NCBI RefSeq assembly: GCF_003991905.1
Contig: NZ_RSCL01000010.1
Span: forward strand, 124,001-188,000
Source of the DNA: Dulcicalothrix desertica PCC 7102
GTDB taxonomy: Bacteria > Cyanobacteriota > Cyanobacteriia > Cyanobacteriales > Nostocaceae
Length of the DNA: 64,000 nt
Reading direction: 5' to 3'
Shown piece by piece: positions 1-8,141 of the stretch. The position numbers and the translations under genes are program-made. Below the pieces are notes generated by a model. That model was given only the letters and a program-made list of their open reading frames with translations, had not been told where the DNA came from and made no database searches. The first letter of the stretch is position 1. Every line of letters begins with the position of its first letter.

Positions 1-443
1 TTTCCTTTTTGGGCACGAGATTTATCGTCCGCGTACAGCCCGAAAGTCAATAAACTCATTACAGCATAAAGAATGAGTGGGAACACAATAGTAGTTGTTA
101 ATGCAAAATGGACTGCCCCAAATAACGGTATGCTAGATACTAAGATTGTTTTGAATACTGGGACTTTAGATAAAGACCTGGTTTTAAATGCACCTTTGCT
201 ATTAGAAGATACTGCGTTGGGTGTTCCACTCTCAATGTAAGCTTTGCTTGCACGAAGTTTTCCGCCTTTTTCTGGTACAACGTAATAGTAAATAGTATCA
301 CCTGCTACTGGGCGCCGATTTGTGTCTTTTAGTTCAGAGATGTGCAGAAAGACTTCTTTGCTACCGTCAGCAGGTTGTATAAATCCGAACCCTCGGTCAT
401 CTTTCCACCTTATCAGTTGTCCTTTTTGTAAACCGGGTTTCAT
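1..443 (-). CDS. Cold-shock domain plus DUF1294 membrane protein (3' end cut off)
   Basis: Read from the ATG at 443 downwards, the protein opens with a cold-shock/OB-fold domain (residues about 1-65). It contains the RNP1-like string GFGFIQP and the segment VFLHISEL. A hydrophobic stretch follows that begins VPVFKTILVSSIPLFG, and the visible part ends in a second hydrophobic stretch before the window edge. A cold-shock domain fused to a DUF1294 membrane domain is a known bacterial architecture, and the second half fits it. Its role is not established; a nucleic-acid-binding, membrane-anchored function is inferred from the domains. The gene is partial: about 147 codons are visible and the C-terminus lies outside the window. 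The gene stands alone, with repeats upstream of its start. Confidence 0.75.
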   Translation of the reverse strand, partial: MKPGLQKGQLIRWKDDRGFGFIQPADGSKEVFLHISELKDTNRRPVAGDTIYYYVVPEKGGKLRASKAYIESGTPNAVSSNSKGAFKTRSLSKVPVFKTILVSSIPLFGAVHFALTTTIVFPLILYAVMSLLTFGLYADDKSRAQKG

Positions 444-557
444 GTACAAACCTTACGTGACGTATAATATCTCAAGCAACAAACTTCAATAACTGCCTAA
501 TTAGCAGCGTCAAATTGCCTAGCCACTTATTATACTCAAAAGTTTCTGAACAATACT

Positions 558-685
558 TGAGATGCTACCCTGCGGGAAAACTGCGTTAACGTTCCTCAGC
601 ATGACAATAATGATTAATATAATACCTGAGATGCTACCCTGCGGGAAAACTGCGTTAACGTTCCTCAGCATGACAATAATGATTA
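558..685. repeat. Two tandem copies of a dispersed ~50-bp repeat
   Basis: Two nearly identical units (558-616 and 627-685) share the core GATGCTACCCTGCGGGAAAA followed by CTGCGTTAACGTTCCTCAGC and an AT-rich end. Further copies occur at 38923-38969, 54535-54581 and 54927-54977, and a degenerate one near 54600-54664. The block fills most of the gap between the first two genes; no gene is seen in it. Confidence 0.85.
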
Positions 686-706
686 TCAATTTAATATATT
701 ACTTTT

Positions 707-1654
707 CTATTGGCGCCAGATAAAGTCAGCTATTTGCTTGTTACTGGGTAAGCTATCATCGTTTGGTGGACTTAATAATATTGAATGTTGAGTTATTTGT
801 TTACCTTGCAGGCGCCGTTCTACACGACTAGGAATACCATAATCGTATACGATGTGTCCTTGTCCAGCTAAAACTACTACTTGATAATCGCGATTACTTT
901 TTACGAAGTTGGCAATGCTTTCTGCCATTGTCTCATCCCATAGAACTTGGGCAAGAAAAAATCTTTCTGTACTTTTGCTATTTCCATGTCCCGCACTTTG
1001 ATGCGCTTTAAATGCCGCTAAAACCATTTTGCGGTATTCTTCGGGAGAGGTGCGAATTTCTGAAAATGGTGGTATCTGCTTGCGTTCTTCGGGTGTTAAG
1101 CTTTCTAAACCTTGATGCGAAACTTTACGGGTAATTTCTGAGGGAGTGTTTGTTGCTATAACTGGTATTTTGTTCTCTTTCGCAAATCTAACTATGGGTG
1201 CGTATAATTCCCAGTTAAAACCCCAGCGTTGTTCATACTCTGTTTGCTTGACTAGCTCTGCTTCAGTTATCTTACCTGCTAGGTACTCATTGATAACGTT
1301 TTGGAAGGGACGCTGAAACATTTCCATTGCTATGGCAATTTTCTTGTTTCGTTTATGTAGTTCTTGAATAATTTTTAATTGGTTTTCATGGTCTTTAGCG
1401 CTATCGTGCGTTTCTCCTAGATATATTACGTTGGCTCGCGCAATTTGGGAAACTAGTTGAGTAACGCTGTTAACGCATTTACTTAGGGGAAAACGAGTTT
1501 CACAGGTTTTTGCATTTTCTTGTAAGGCGCCTGCTGGTAAAGTACAAAGTACAAAGCATCCTAGTGTTAGGGCAAATACTCGCGTTAAGTAGAGTGTAAA
1601 GTGCTGAGTGCTGAGTGCTGAGTGCTGAGTGGTAAGTGTGAAGCTTTTCTTCAT
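707..1654 (-). CDS. ChaN-family (Tiki-like) haem-binding lipoprotein/peptidase-like protein
   Basis: The 315-residue product has the ChaN/Tiki hallmark GETHD (residues 80-84), a following EMFQR motif, the segment LWDETMAESI and the late motif LAGQGHIVYDYGIP. ChaN-like proteins bind haem and are membrane-associated; the exact substrate is not known here. Residues about 21-43 form a hydrophobic export signal with a Cys inside it, so a lipoprotein or secreted form is plausible. Residues 8-19 (TTQHSALSTQHF) are a translation of the dispersed ACTCAGCACT repeat, so the extreme N-terminus is repeat-derived. The ATG at 1654 is the only in-frame ATG before the signal sequence. The gene is divergent from the alcohol dehydrogenase gene, with a 114-bp gap that also carries the repeat. 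Confidence 0.8.
   Translation of the reverse strand: MKKSFTLTTQHSALSTQHFTLYLTRVFALTLGCFVLCTLPAGALQENAKTCETRFPLSKCVNSVTQLVSQIARANVIYLGETHDSAKDHENQLKIIQELHKRNKKIAIAMEMFQRPFQNVINEYLAGKITEAELVKQTEYEQRWGFNWELYAPIVRFAKENKIPVIATNTPSEITRKVSHQGLESLTPEERKQIPPFSEIRTSPEEYRKMVLAAFKAHQSAGHGNSKSTERFFLAQVLWDETMAESIANFVKSNRDYQVVVLAGQGHIVYDYGIPSRVERRLQGKQITQHSILLSPPNDDSLPSNKQIADFIWRQ
1601..1632. repeat. ACTCAGCACT-type short tandem repeat inside a coding 5' end
   Basis: Four units of GTGCTGA read on the plus strand. They lie inside the first 20 codons of the ChaN-like gene. The same repeat occurs at 1737-1760, 4263-4299, 21637-21662 and 35070-35102. Confidence 0.8.
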
Positions 1655-1736
1655 TTTGTGCTACCGTTTAGAATAAGCATATAAGTAAATGCGCGCAATT
1701 TGCTACTTTAGTGCTAAAAGAAATTTGGTTTATAAA

Positions 1737-1760
1737 ACTCAGCACTCAGCACTCAGCACT
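1737..1760. repeat. ACTCAGCACT-type short tandem repeat
   Basis: Units of ACTCAGC in tandem, ending 8 bases before the ATG of the alcohol dehydrogenase gene. The repeat takes the place of a recognisable ribosome binding site. Confidence 0.8.
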
Positions 1761-1768
1761 TTATACTT

Positions 1769-2728
1769 ATGAAAGGACTTTGGTTAGAAAATCAACAGCT
1801 TGAACTACGTACTGATATACCAGTTCCTGAAGCTGCTTCAGAGGAAGCTTTGGTGAGGGTATGTAAAGCGGGTATATGTAACACTGACCTTGAATTGACG
1901 CGCGGTTATTATCCTTACAGTGGTATTTTGGGTCACGAGTTTGTGGGCGTCGTTGAGCAAGGACCCGATAATTTAATTAATAAAAGGGTTGTTGGCGAAA
2001 TTAATGCTGCTTGTGGAAAGTGCCGTTATTGTCTCAAAGGAATTCCAACTCATTGTGAAAATCGCACGGTATTAGGTATTGTCAACCGTAACGGCGCCTT
2101 TGCTGATTATTTATCTTTACCTGTAGCAAATTTACATCTAGTTCCCGATAATGTTCCGACAGATGTGGCAACGTTTACTGAACCTGTTGCAGCAGCTTTG
2201 GAAATTCAGCAGCAAATCTCAATTTCTTCTGATGATAAAGTATTGGTTGTAGGGGATGGTAAATTAGGACAATTGGTTGCTCAAACACTAGCGCTTACTG
2301 GTTGCGATTTGTTGGCTATTGGGCGCCATGCCGATAAACTTGCTAATTTAGAAGCTAAAGGTATTAAAGTTGGCTATGCTGATGACGTACAAACACGTAG
2401 CTTTGATATTGCCGTTGAATGTACAGGTAATAGTGCAGGCTTTGATATCGCTCGTCGCGCTTTACGTCCGCGCGGAATATTAGTATTAAAAAGCACTTAT
2501 GCAGGTAATCTTAGCTTAGATGCTTCTGCTTTGGTTGTTGATGAAATAACTCTAATTGGTTCACGTTGTGGTCCATTTGCACCAGCACTTGAACTGTTAG
2601 CAACAGAAAAAATAGATATTAAACCGCTCATTCATTCAATATTTCCTCTGGATGAAGGAATTACTGCATTTGAACAAGCGAAAACAAAGGGTGTTATGAA
2701 GGTTTTACTCGAAATTAGTAAAACATAG
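1769..2728 (+). CDS. Zinc-dependent medium-chain alcohol dehydrogenase
   Basis: The 319-residue protein is an MDR-family dehydrogenase. Visible residues are catalytic-zinc Cys37 (GICNTD) and His56-Glu57 (GHEF), the structural-zinc cluster Cys82/85/88/96 (CGKCRYC and THC), and a nucleotide-binding glycine motif near residues 158-170 (VVGDGKLGQ). It probably oxidises an alcohol or polyol with NAD(P); the substrate cannot be told from sequence. It is somewhat shorter than the usual ~340-350 residues, but all landmarks are present. The 3' end overlaps the convergent 95-codon gene by 14 bp. Confidence 0.85.
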   Translation: MKGLWLENQQLELRTDIPVPEAASEEALVRVCKAGICNTDLELTRGYYPYSGILGHEFVGVVEQGPDNLINKRVVGEINAACGKCRYCLKGIPTHCENRTVLGIVNRNGAFADYLSLPVANLHLVPDNVPTDVATFTEPVAAALEIQQQISISSDDKVLVVGDGKLGQLVAQTLALTGCDLLAIGRHADKLANLEAKGIKVGYADDVQTRSFDIAVECTGNSAGFDIARRALRPRGILVLKSTYAGNLSLDASALVVDEITLIGSRCGPFAPALELLATEKIDIKPLIHSIFPLDEGITAFEQAKTKGVMKVLLEISKT

Positions 2729-3002
2729 GATTTGTCTTGGGTTGATAATCCATACAACTAATCGCTTCTTCAGTGCTTGCGATAGAAGGATGAATAGTAC
2801 ATTTGAGTCGATAGTCAGCAGTAAAATATTGGCAACCAGTGCAGGGTATTTGATGCATCTGCTTTGCGGCCGATACACTATCACGTGCAGTTGTCCATAG
2901 ACTCCATATCGCGAGTATTATAAAGCTCCAGGCGCCTACAAAGCAAATGGGGACGAGAAAAGGTTGAATGTGCCTAATTATGTTTAGAATTATTTGTAAC
3001 AC
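2715..3002 (-). CDS. Small membrane protein with a cysteine-rich tail, unknown function
   Basis: The 95-residue product has one membrane segment (about residues 15-37, ending in a Trp-rich turn). After it comes a Cys-bearing tail with CTGCQYF, LKC and SCMDYQ. The four cysteines could bind metal or a cluster, but no family is recognised. The start is GTG at 3002; no strong ribosome binding site is visible and no earlier start fits. It overlaps the 3' end of the convergent dehydrogenase by 14 bp. Composition and length look like a conserved small cyanobacterial protein, but this is only an impression. Confidence 0.6.
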   Translation of the reverse strand: MLQIILNIIRHIQPFLVPICFVGAWSFIILAIWSLWTTARDSVSAAKQMHQIPCTGCQYFTADYRLKCTIHPSIASTEEAISCMDYQPKTNPMFY

Positions 3003-3148
3003 AGCAATATTTAGGTGAGTAGTTCTGAATACAAGCGCTTGACATACGTACTATGTAAACTGGATTATATATTTTTAACTTCCCACTAAAGAGAGATTGT
3101 CGTAATTTGTAATTTTTTAGAATTTATATACAAAAATATATACAAAAA

Positions 3149-3178
3149 TGTAGAGACGTTACATGTAACGTCTCTACA
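3149..3178. repeat. Perfect 30-bp palindrome of the GTAGAGACG family
   Basis: Left arm TGTAGAGACGTTACA pairs with its exact complement, giving a 15-bp perfect inverted repeat. It lies between convergent-side genes downstream of chlG and could act as a terminator or be a mobile palindrome. Relatives sit at 5500-5529, 15644-15673, 29511-29540 and 56867-56897, with a decayed one near 26103. Confidence 0.85.
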
Positions 3179-3219
3179 CAATCATGAATTACATCAATGA
3201 TTCAAAGCAAGCCTAAAAA

Positions 3220-4203
3220 CTACAATCCCGCATGACCAATTGCAATACCTGTCACCAACATCCCCAGAACGAGGAACGGTTGCGCTGATGCTTGGTATTT
3301 TACGTCGTTCTTTAATGGGTCACGTAAAAAGTACATGTCTTGGAATGTAATTTGCGGTATTACAAGCAGTAACAAAATTGCTGCGTAGAGTTGTTGATGA
3401 ATAGAAATAAGGTAAACTGCAATTCCAGCTTGGAATATATCAATCATCAACACGCAAATCCAAGCGGCAGTTTTGGTACCAAACATTACTGGCAGCGATT
3501 TTAAACCGAGTTTGGCATCTCCTTCTACGCTCTTGAAGTCGTTGACTATGGCAATACCTAAGCCAGCTAAACTATAGAACATAGTCAAAACAATTATTTG
3601 CCAGTGCAGTTCGCCAAATAATGCATGACCTGTACACCAAGGAAATGTTATGTAACTGGCGCCAAGTGCATAGCTACCGAGCCAACCATTTTGTTTTAAC
3701 TTTAAAGGTGGCGCCGAGTAGATATATGAAATAATGGCGCCTATAACGGCAATAGTTGTAATTGTAGGATAACTATTACCTGCCCATTTATCGAGAGCAA
3801 ACGCTAATACCAAACCTGCTATTAACAATACCCAAATTTGCGTCAATACCTGGGGTATAGAAATTGCTCCAGAAGGTATGGGACGATAGGGTTCGTTTAT
3901 TGCGTCTATTTCTCGGTCGTAATAATCATTTGTTATTTGACAATATCCTGCCATCAGTGGTCCCGATAGCAACATACAAGTCAATGACTTAAGAACGTTT
4001 TCCACTGTCCATGTAAATTCACCACTAGAAGCGGCGCCGCATATAACACCCCAAATTAAGGGTATCCACGTAATCGGCTTCATTAATTGCAGGCGAATTT
4101 TCCATATCGAACTTTCACCAGATGCGGCGCCTTTCATGCCCAGCAATTGTCTGGCTTTAGCACTACGGTCTTCAGTAGATGGGGTAATCGGTGTTTCTGA
4201 CAT
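3220..4203 (-). CDS. chlG: Chlorophyll a synthase
   Basis: The 327-residue protein is a UbiA-family polyprenyltransferase that attaches the phytyl or geranylgeranyl tail to chlorophyllide, the last step of chlorophyll synthesis, in the thylakoid membrane. The prenyl-diphosphate motif is NDYYDREID (residues 92-100), followed by AINEPYRPIPSG, which is typical of ChlG. A second Asp-rich loop, NDFKSVEGD, follows in the second half. Multiple membrane helices are evident, and the length is normal for ChlG. The start is ATG at 4203; an SD-like purine run is not obvious. It lies downstream of the Get3d-like gene on the same strand, about 100 bp away and separated by repeats. Confidence 0.93.
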   Translation of the reverse strand: MSETPITPSTEDRSAKARQLLGMKGAASGESSIWKIRLQLMKPITWIPLIWGVICGAASSGEFTWTVENVLKSLTCMLLSGPLMAGYCQITNDYYDREIDAINEPYRPIPSGAISIPQVLTQIWVLLIAGLVLAFALDKWAGNSYPTITTIAVIGAIISYIYSAPPLKLKQNGWLGSYALGASYITFPWCTGHALFGELHWQIIVLTMFYSLAGLGIAIVNDFKSVEGDAKLGLKSLPVMFGTKTAAWICVLMIDIFQAGIAVYLISIHQQLYAAILLLLVIPQITFQDMYFLRDPLKNDVKYQASAQPFLVLGMLVTGIAIGHAGL

Positions 4204-4221
4204 AAGCTGTAATAAATAATT

Positions 4222-4299
4222 AGGAGTTAGGAGTGAGGAGGCGCGGAGTGAGGAGTTATTTTCAACTCAGTACTCAGCACTCAGCACTCAGCACTCATA
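4222..4299. repeat. GAGTTAGGAGT/ACTCAGCACT repeat block
   Basis: A run of GGAGTTAGGAG-like units followed by three ACTCAGC units fills the gap between chlG and the Get3d-like gene. Confidence 0.75.
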
Positions 4300-4305
4300 A
4301 CTTTC

Positions 4306-5406
4306 TTAAAATGAGATTATCAAATAACCATTCTGGAATTTGGCGCCAGTTATAGGTTTTCCACTCAATGGAGGTGGCAAAAGTATATTCCGACGCTGGT
4401 CTCCTGCTTCTATGGTTACTTCTGGACCATACTGAGTTAGTTTAACTTGCTTTTTGTCGAATCCTGGCAAAAATAAACGTACTTGACGGGCACCTGTATC
4501 TATTTCCATTGGACGAGGTGCAAGTGTTGCTTGCGCTACGAAGTCGGGTAATGTGTCTATCATTGATTGCCACTGCCCTTCGGTCGCATCGTTGACTGTG
4601 GTAATAGTTAAAGGCTCAAATTCTTCTTGTAAAGTTGGATTAGAAACGGCGCCTGTAAGTATAACACCCCCTATAGTTAACCCTATTAACTGTGCGCTAC
4701 CCCATAAGTAACGGGCAGATGCAATTTCAACTGGGTCATCGTTTGTCACCAAAAAAGCAGCTATTCGCTTTGGGTCGGCAAGTGCAGCTTTACCCTTATC
4801 GAGTAAGTTATTTGCCATGTTGGTGGGTTGCGAAAAGTTATCTGATGTCCAGTTGATATTAAAGAATGTGCTGATTAAAGGTTGAATTAAAGGTGATTCA
4901 GAAATAGCTTTGCCTAAATCAGAGTTAACAAATAACTGTCTAAAGCGTCGCACGTACCAACTTAATGATTCAGGTAAACCGAGTAATCGTAAAGTTGTAG
5001 AGTCACCAGTACCATCGTAAACAATGGTATCATATTTACCGCTTTCATCGTACTGCCGTACTGCGTTGAGAGCCAAAGCTGCATCCATTCCTGGTAATAC
5101 GGCAAGTTCTTGACCGTATACCTCTTTTAGGAAGGGTGTTCTGAGATACTGCGCTTCCAGTTTTTTTACCTCTTCCCAACTGCTTTCAAGTAGCGTACTA
5201 GCATGAAATTGCACTGCTTGTAAGTTAGGTGCAACTTCTTGAGGTTCGTTAGATAAAGTTGTTCCCAAAAGAATTTGCATAGCTGGTTCTGAATTTCCAG
5301 CTAAAAGTACACGCTTACCCTCACGCGCTTGTTTCATTGCAGCAGCAATTGCAATTTTAGTCCGCGCAGTACTGCTTTTACCTAAAAATGTTAATATCAA
5401 TGCCAT
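4306..5406 (-). CDS. Get3d-type ArsA/Get3 ATPase with C-terminal alpha-crystallin-like domain
   Basis: From ATG 5406 the product is about 366 residues. It begins MALILTFLGKSSTART, a P-loop at residues 8-16 that departs from the classical GKGGVGKT. The body resembles Get3/ArsA SIMIBI ATPases (YDTIVYDGTGDSTTLRLL is a switch-like region). The last ~75 residues (from RPMEIDTGARQVRLFLPGF) form an alpha-crystallin/HSP20-like beta domain. That combination is the hallmark of cyanobacterial and plastid Get3d. The client protein is unknown; a chaperone or targeting role is inferred from the family. The frame stays open to a start at 5457, but those 17 extra codons lie in repeat-like DNA, so 5406 is preferred. 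Confidence 0.82.
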   Translation of the reverse strand: MALILTFLGKSSTARTKIAIAAAMKQAREGKRVLLAGNSEPAMQILLGTTLSNEPQEVAPNLQAVQFHASTLLESSWEEVKKLEAQYLRTPFLKEVYGQELAVLPGMDAALALNAVRQYDESGKYDTIVYDGTGDSTTLRLLGLPESLSWYVRRFRQLFVNSDLGKAISESPLIQPLISTFFNINWTSDNFSQPTNMANNLLDKGKAALADPKRIAAFLVTNDDPVEIASARYLWGSAQLIGLTIGGVILTGAVSNPTLQEEFEPLTITTVNDATEGQWQSMIDTLPDFVAQATLAPRPMEIDTGARQVRLFLPGFDKKQVKLTQYGPEVTIEAGDQRRNILLPPPLSGKPITGAKFQNGYLIISF

Positions 5407-5499
5407 TGAAATAATTCCTATACTCGTAAATGTAGTGCAGCACTCACAACTTAGCACTCTTAATGCGCCTGTTCACTTCCCCCAAAGTTGTAAACCCGT

Positions 5500-5529
5500 C
5501 GTAGAGACGTGATTAATCACGTCTCTACA
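5500..5529. repeat. Palindrome of the GTAGAGACG family
   Basis: GTAGAGACGTGATTAATCAC and its complementary continuation make a near-perfect hairpin between petP and the Get3d-like gene. Confidence 0.85.
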
Positions 5530-5548
5530 TACGATGTTTCTCGCGCTT

Positions 5549-5740
5549 CTACACGACTTTGAGTTCATCCTCAAAGAACCAAGTAGAATAATTGTCATCA
5601 AACAACACTACAACACCAACACCCATACCATCCGTTATTTTGTAACCTTGAATTAAGCCAGTTTGTCCTAATTTCGCAGCAGTTGCAGCGCTAACGCGGT
5701 CGCGTAAACGATATATCTTTACTCTTTGTCCGATTTCCAT
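5549..5740 (-). CDS. petP: Cytochrome b6f-associated subunit PetP (DUF2862)
   Basis: The 63-residue soluble protein matches the DUF2862/PetP pattern: an N-terminal MEIGQRVKIYRLRDRVS, a central GVGVVVLFDD and the C-terminal STWFFEDELK. PetP is a small cytoplasmic-side subunit of the cytochrome b6f complex in cyanobacteria and red algae, and it affects linear electron flow. The fold is SH3-like and the length is normal. The start is ATG at 5740. The gene sits upstream of the Get3d-like and chlG genes on the same strand, with a palindromic repeat between. The assignment rests on recalled family motifs. Confidence 0.8.
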   Translation of the reverse strand: MEIGQRVKIYRLRDRVSAATAAKLGQTGLIQGYKITDGMGVGVVVLFDDNYSTWFFEDELKVV

Positions 5741-5873
5741 GCCAAATATATAAACTAATGCAGTAAACCAAGACTCAGTTTATACGAATCTGCGACAATA
5801 TAGGAACTTGTAATGATAACTAGCGTTCATTCGAGAAAAAAGCTTAGGTGTGTGTGAGGACTAGGAGATAATT

Positions 5874-6725
5874 ATGGAAGTTCAGCGTATTAGTGGCAAA
5901 CTTAAAAAGTTAAAGCGTTTGCTGCCTGTTAACGAGAAGTTTCTGGCAAAATATGATTTGCTACGAACGCTGGTAAGACGTGATTTGGAAGCACGCTATA
6001 AAGGTTCTGTGCTAGGAAATCTTTGGCCCCTATTAAATCAACTATCACAGCTATTAATTTATACATATGTCTTCTCGTTTGTACTTAAAGTCAAACTAAC
6101 TCTCAAAGCTTTGCCTGATAATAACTTTACTTTTGGTTTGTGGTTGTTTGCTGGTTTGTTGCCTTGGATTGCTTTTTCTAGTGGTTTAGTACAGTCAGCA
6201 AACTCAGTAGTTGGACAGCCTAATTTAGTCAAAAAAGTTGTATTCCCGCTGTCTTTGCTGCCTTTAGTGCCAATTTTGTCATCTTTTATCGAAAGCTCTT
6301 TTGGTTTGATGATATTGATTGTATTCGTCGCTTTTACTTCTCATACCTTACATGCGACTTTGGCACTGTTGCCTTTGGTATGGTTGACGCAGTTGCTTTT
6401 AACCGCAGGAATAGGTTATTTAGCTGCTGGTTTAACTGTATTTTTACGAGACATTCCACAAAGTTTAGGTGTATTATTAAACATTTGGATGTACGCAACA
6501 CCAATTATTTACCCTGCCACAGCAATTCCCGAAGGACTGCGAACTTGGATATTTTGGTTAAATCCAATGACCGCAATTGCCGAATTTTACCGTGATATCG
6601 TTTTAAATGGTGAAGTTAAGCACTGGGGAGAGTGGGGAGTTGCGACGACGATATCCTTTGTATTATTTTGCTGCGGATTGTGGGTTTATCGGCGCCTGCG
6701 TCCTGCCTTTGCGGATGTGTTGTAA
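5874..6725 (+). CDS. ABC-2 type polysaccharide export permease (Wzm/TagG-like)
   Basis: The 283-residue integral membrane protein has an N-terminal cytoplasmic segment (residues 1-35) ending in VRRDLEARYKGSVLGNLWPL, a conserved entry motif of ABC-2 polysaccharide permeases. About six membrane helices follow. It would form the channel that exports a lipid-linked surface polysaccharide to the cell exterior. A good ribosome binding site (AGGAGA) lies 8 bases before the ATG. The ATPase partner starts 105 bp downstream on the same strand, so the two form an exporter pair at the head of a glycan locus that runs to about 16.6 kb. Confidence 0.88.
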   Translation: MEVQRISGKLKKLKRLLPVNEKFLAKYDLLRTLVRRDLEARYKGSVLGNLWPLLNQLSQLLIYTYVFSFVLKVKLTLKALPDNNFTFGLWLFAGLLPWIAFSSGLVQSANSVVGQPNLVKKVVFPLSLLPLVPILSSFIESSFGLMILIVFVAFTSHTLHATLALLPLVWLTQLLLTAGIGYLAAGLTVFLRDIPQSLGVLLNIWMYATPIIYPATAIPEGLRTWIFWLNPMTAIAEFYRDIVLNGEVKHWGEWGVATTISFVLFCCGLWVYRRLRPAFADVL

Positions 6726-6830
6726 TTTCGTAGAAAAAGGAAAAAGGTAAACGGAAGTAGGACAGCGATGTCCTTTTCTTTTTGCTTTTTTCTTCAAATA
6801 ATAGTTATATAGTCATCAAGGTATTGGTTA

Positions 6831-8108
6831 ATGAGTGAGGAAATCGCAATTTCACTTCATTCTGTATCCAAGTGCTATAAGCGTTACGCACGTCCAATGG
6901 ATAGACTTCAGGAATTATTATTGCCCCACTCCAATAAAGTTCAGGAGTTTTTCGCTTTGCGCGATATTAACTTGGATATCCCCAAAGGTCAGACAGTGGG
7001 AATTATTGGACGTAACGGTTCGGGTAAAAGCACAATGCTACAAATTATCGCTGGAACTTTGACCCCTACTACAGGAGAAGTGGTAGTTAAGGGTAGAGTC
7101 TCAGCGCTGTTGGAGTTAGGCAGTGGTTTTAACCCAGAATTTACAGGAAGACAAAATGTATTTTTTAATGGCAGGTTACTAGGGTTGAGTCAAAACGAAA
7201 TTGACTCAAAGTTTGATGATATTGCTGGGTTTGCTGATATTGGTGATTTTATCGACCAACCTGTAAAAACTTATTCTAGTGGAATGTTTGTTCGTTTAGC
7301 GTTTGCAGTTGCAGTAAACGTTGACCCCGAAGTACTTATTGTAGATGAAGCGCTAGCTGTAGGTGATATTGTGTTTCAGCACCGTTGTATGCGACGAATG
7401 CGTGCGCTTATGGACTCTGGTGTGACTACACTATTTGTATCGCATGATTCCGGCGCCATTAAAACGTTATGTAACTCAGCCATTATGATTCATGATGGAC
7501 AAATATATAGCAAAGGGGCGCCTAACGATATCACAATTACATATCTCAAATTATTAACAGACTTAGAATTAGGCATATCAGCAACCGAGTCTAAACAAAC
7601 GCAGCAAGAAGAGAAATGTAATAAAGATACAACTATCGCACGTAGAGGAAGCGGTAAAGCCAGAATTGAATCAGTAAAAATGCTTAATCATTTGGGTGAA
7701 GATGCTGGTGAAACACCCGTGTTTGGCTTTAATGAAGAAGTAACGCTAGTTGTAGAAATAAAAGCGAATGAAAAACTCCTTAGCTGTATTTTAGGCTTTT
7801 ATATTTGTGATAAAAACGGTAACGAGATTATTGGAACTAATACCTTTGAAGAAAATGTCAAAATCGATAAGCTAGAATTTAGACAACGAGTCGTTGTCAA
7901 TTTTAAGTTTAAATTACCACTAAGACCCGCTTCGTATAGTTTAACTGTTGCAGGCGCCGAAAATAACGAAGCCTTAACTTTCGATTGGGTTGATAACGCA
8001 ATGGTGTTTCAAGTTTTACCACCAAAAACAGGCAAACAAATTTATGCTCTAATTGACCATCCTATTAATGTAACTATTTGTACACCTTGTAGGTTGGGTT
8101 CCACGTAG
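6831..8108 (+). CDS. Polysaccharide ABC transporter ATPase with Wzt-like C-terminal domain
   Basis: The 425-residue protein powers export of a surface polysaccharide. Walker A is GRNGSGKST (residues 60-68), the signature is YSSGMFVRLAFA (about 147-158) and Walker B is VLIVDEALAVGD (about 168-179). Residues about 270-415 form a beta-rich extra domain of the Wzt C-terminal type. In related systems that domain reads the terminal cap of the glycan, often a methyl group, which fits the methyltransferase gene just downstream. The last six codons (CRLGST plus stop) are written by a dispersed AGGTTGGGT...AACCCAAC repeat that overlaps the 3' end. Confidence 0.9.
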   Translation: MSEEIAISLHSVSKCYKRYARPMDRLQELLLPHSNKVQEFFALRDINLDIPKGQTVGIIGRNGSGKSTMLQIIAGTLTPTTGEVVVKGRVSALLELGSGFNPEFTGRQNVFFNGRLLGLSQNEIDSKFDDIAGFADIGDFIDQPVKTYSSGMFVRLAFAVAVNVDPEVLIVDEALAVGDIVFQHRCMRRMRALMDSGVTTLFVSHDSGAIKTLCNSAIMIHDGQIYSKGAPNDITITYLKLLTDLELGISATESKQTQQEEKCNKDTTIARRGSGKARIESVKMLNHLGEDAGETPVFGFNEEVTLVVEIKANEKLLSCILGFYICDKNGNEIIGTNTFEENVKIDKLEFRQRVVVNFKFKLPLRPASYSLTVAGAENNEALTFDWVDNAMVFQVLPPKTGKQIYALIDHPINVTICTPCRLGST

Positions 8109-8120
8109 CGCAACCCAACA
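8089..8120. repeat. AGGTTGGGT...AACCCAACA inverted element
   Basis: GTAGGTTGGGTT and GCAACCCAACA flank a short loop. The element overlaps the end of the Wzt-like gene and supplies its stop codon. Copies lie at 36574-36605 and 43708-43740. Confidence 0.75.
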
Positions 8121-8141
8121 TTTATATATTTAAAAAGTATT

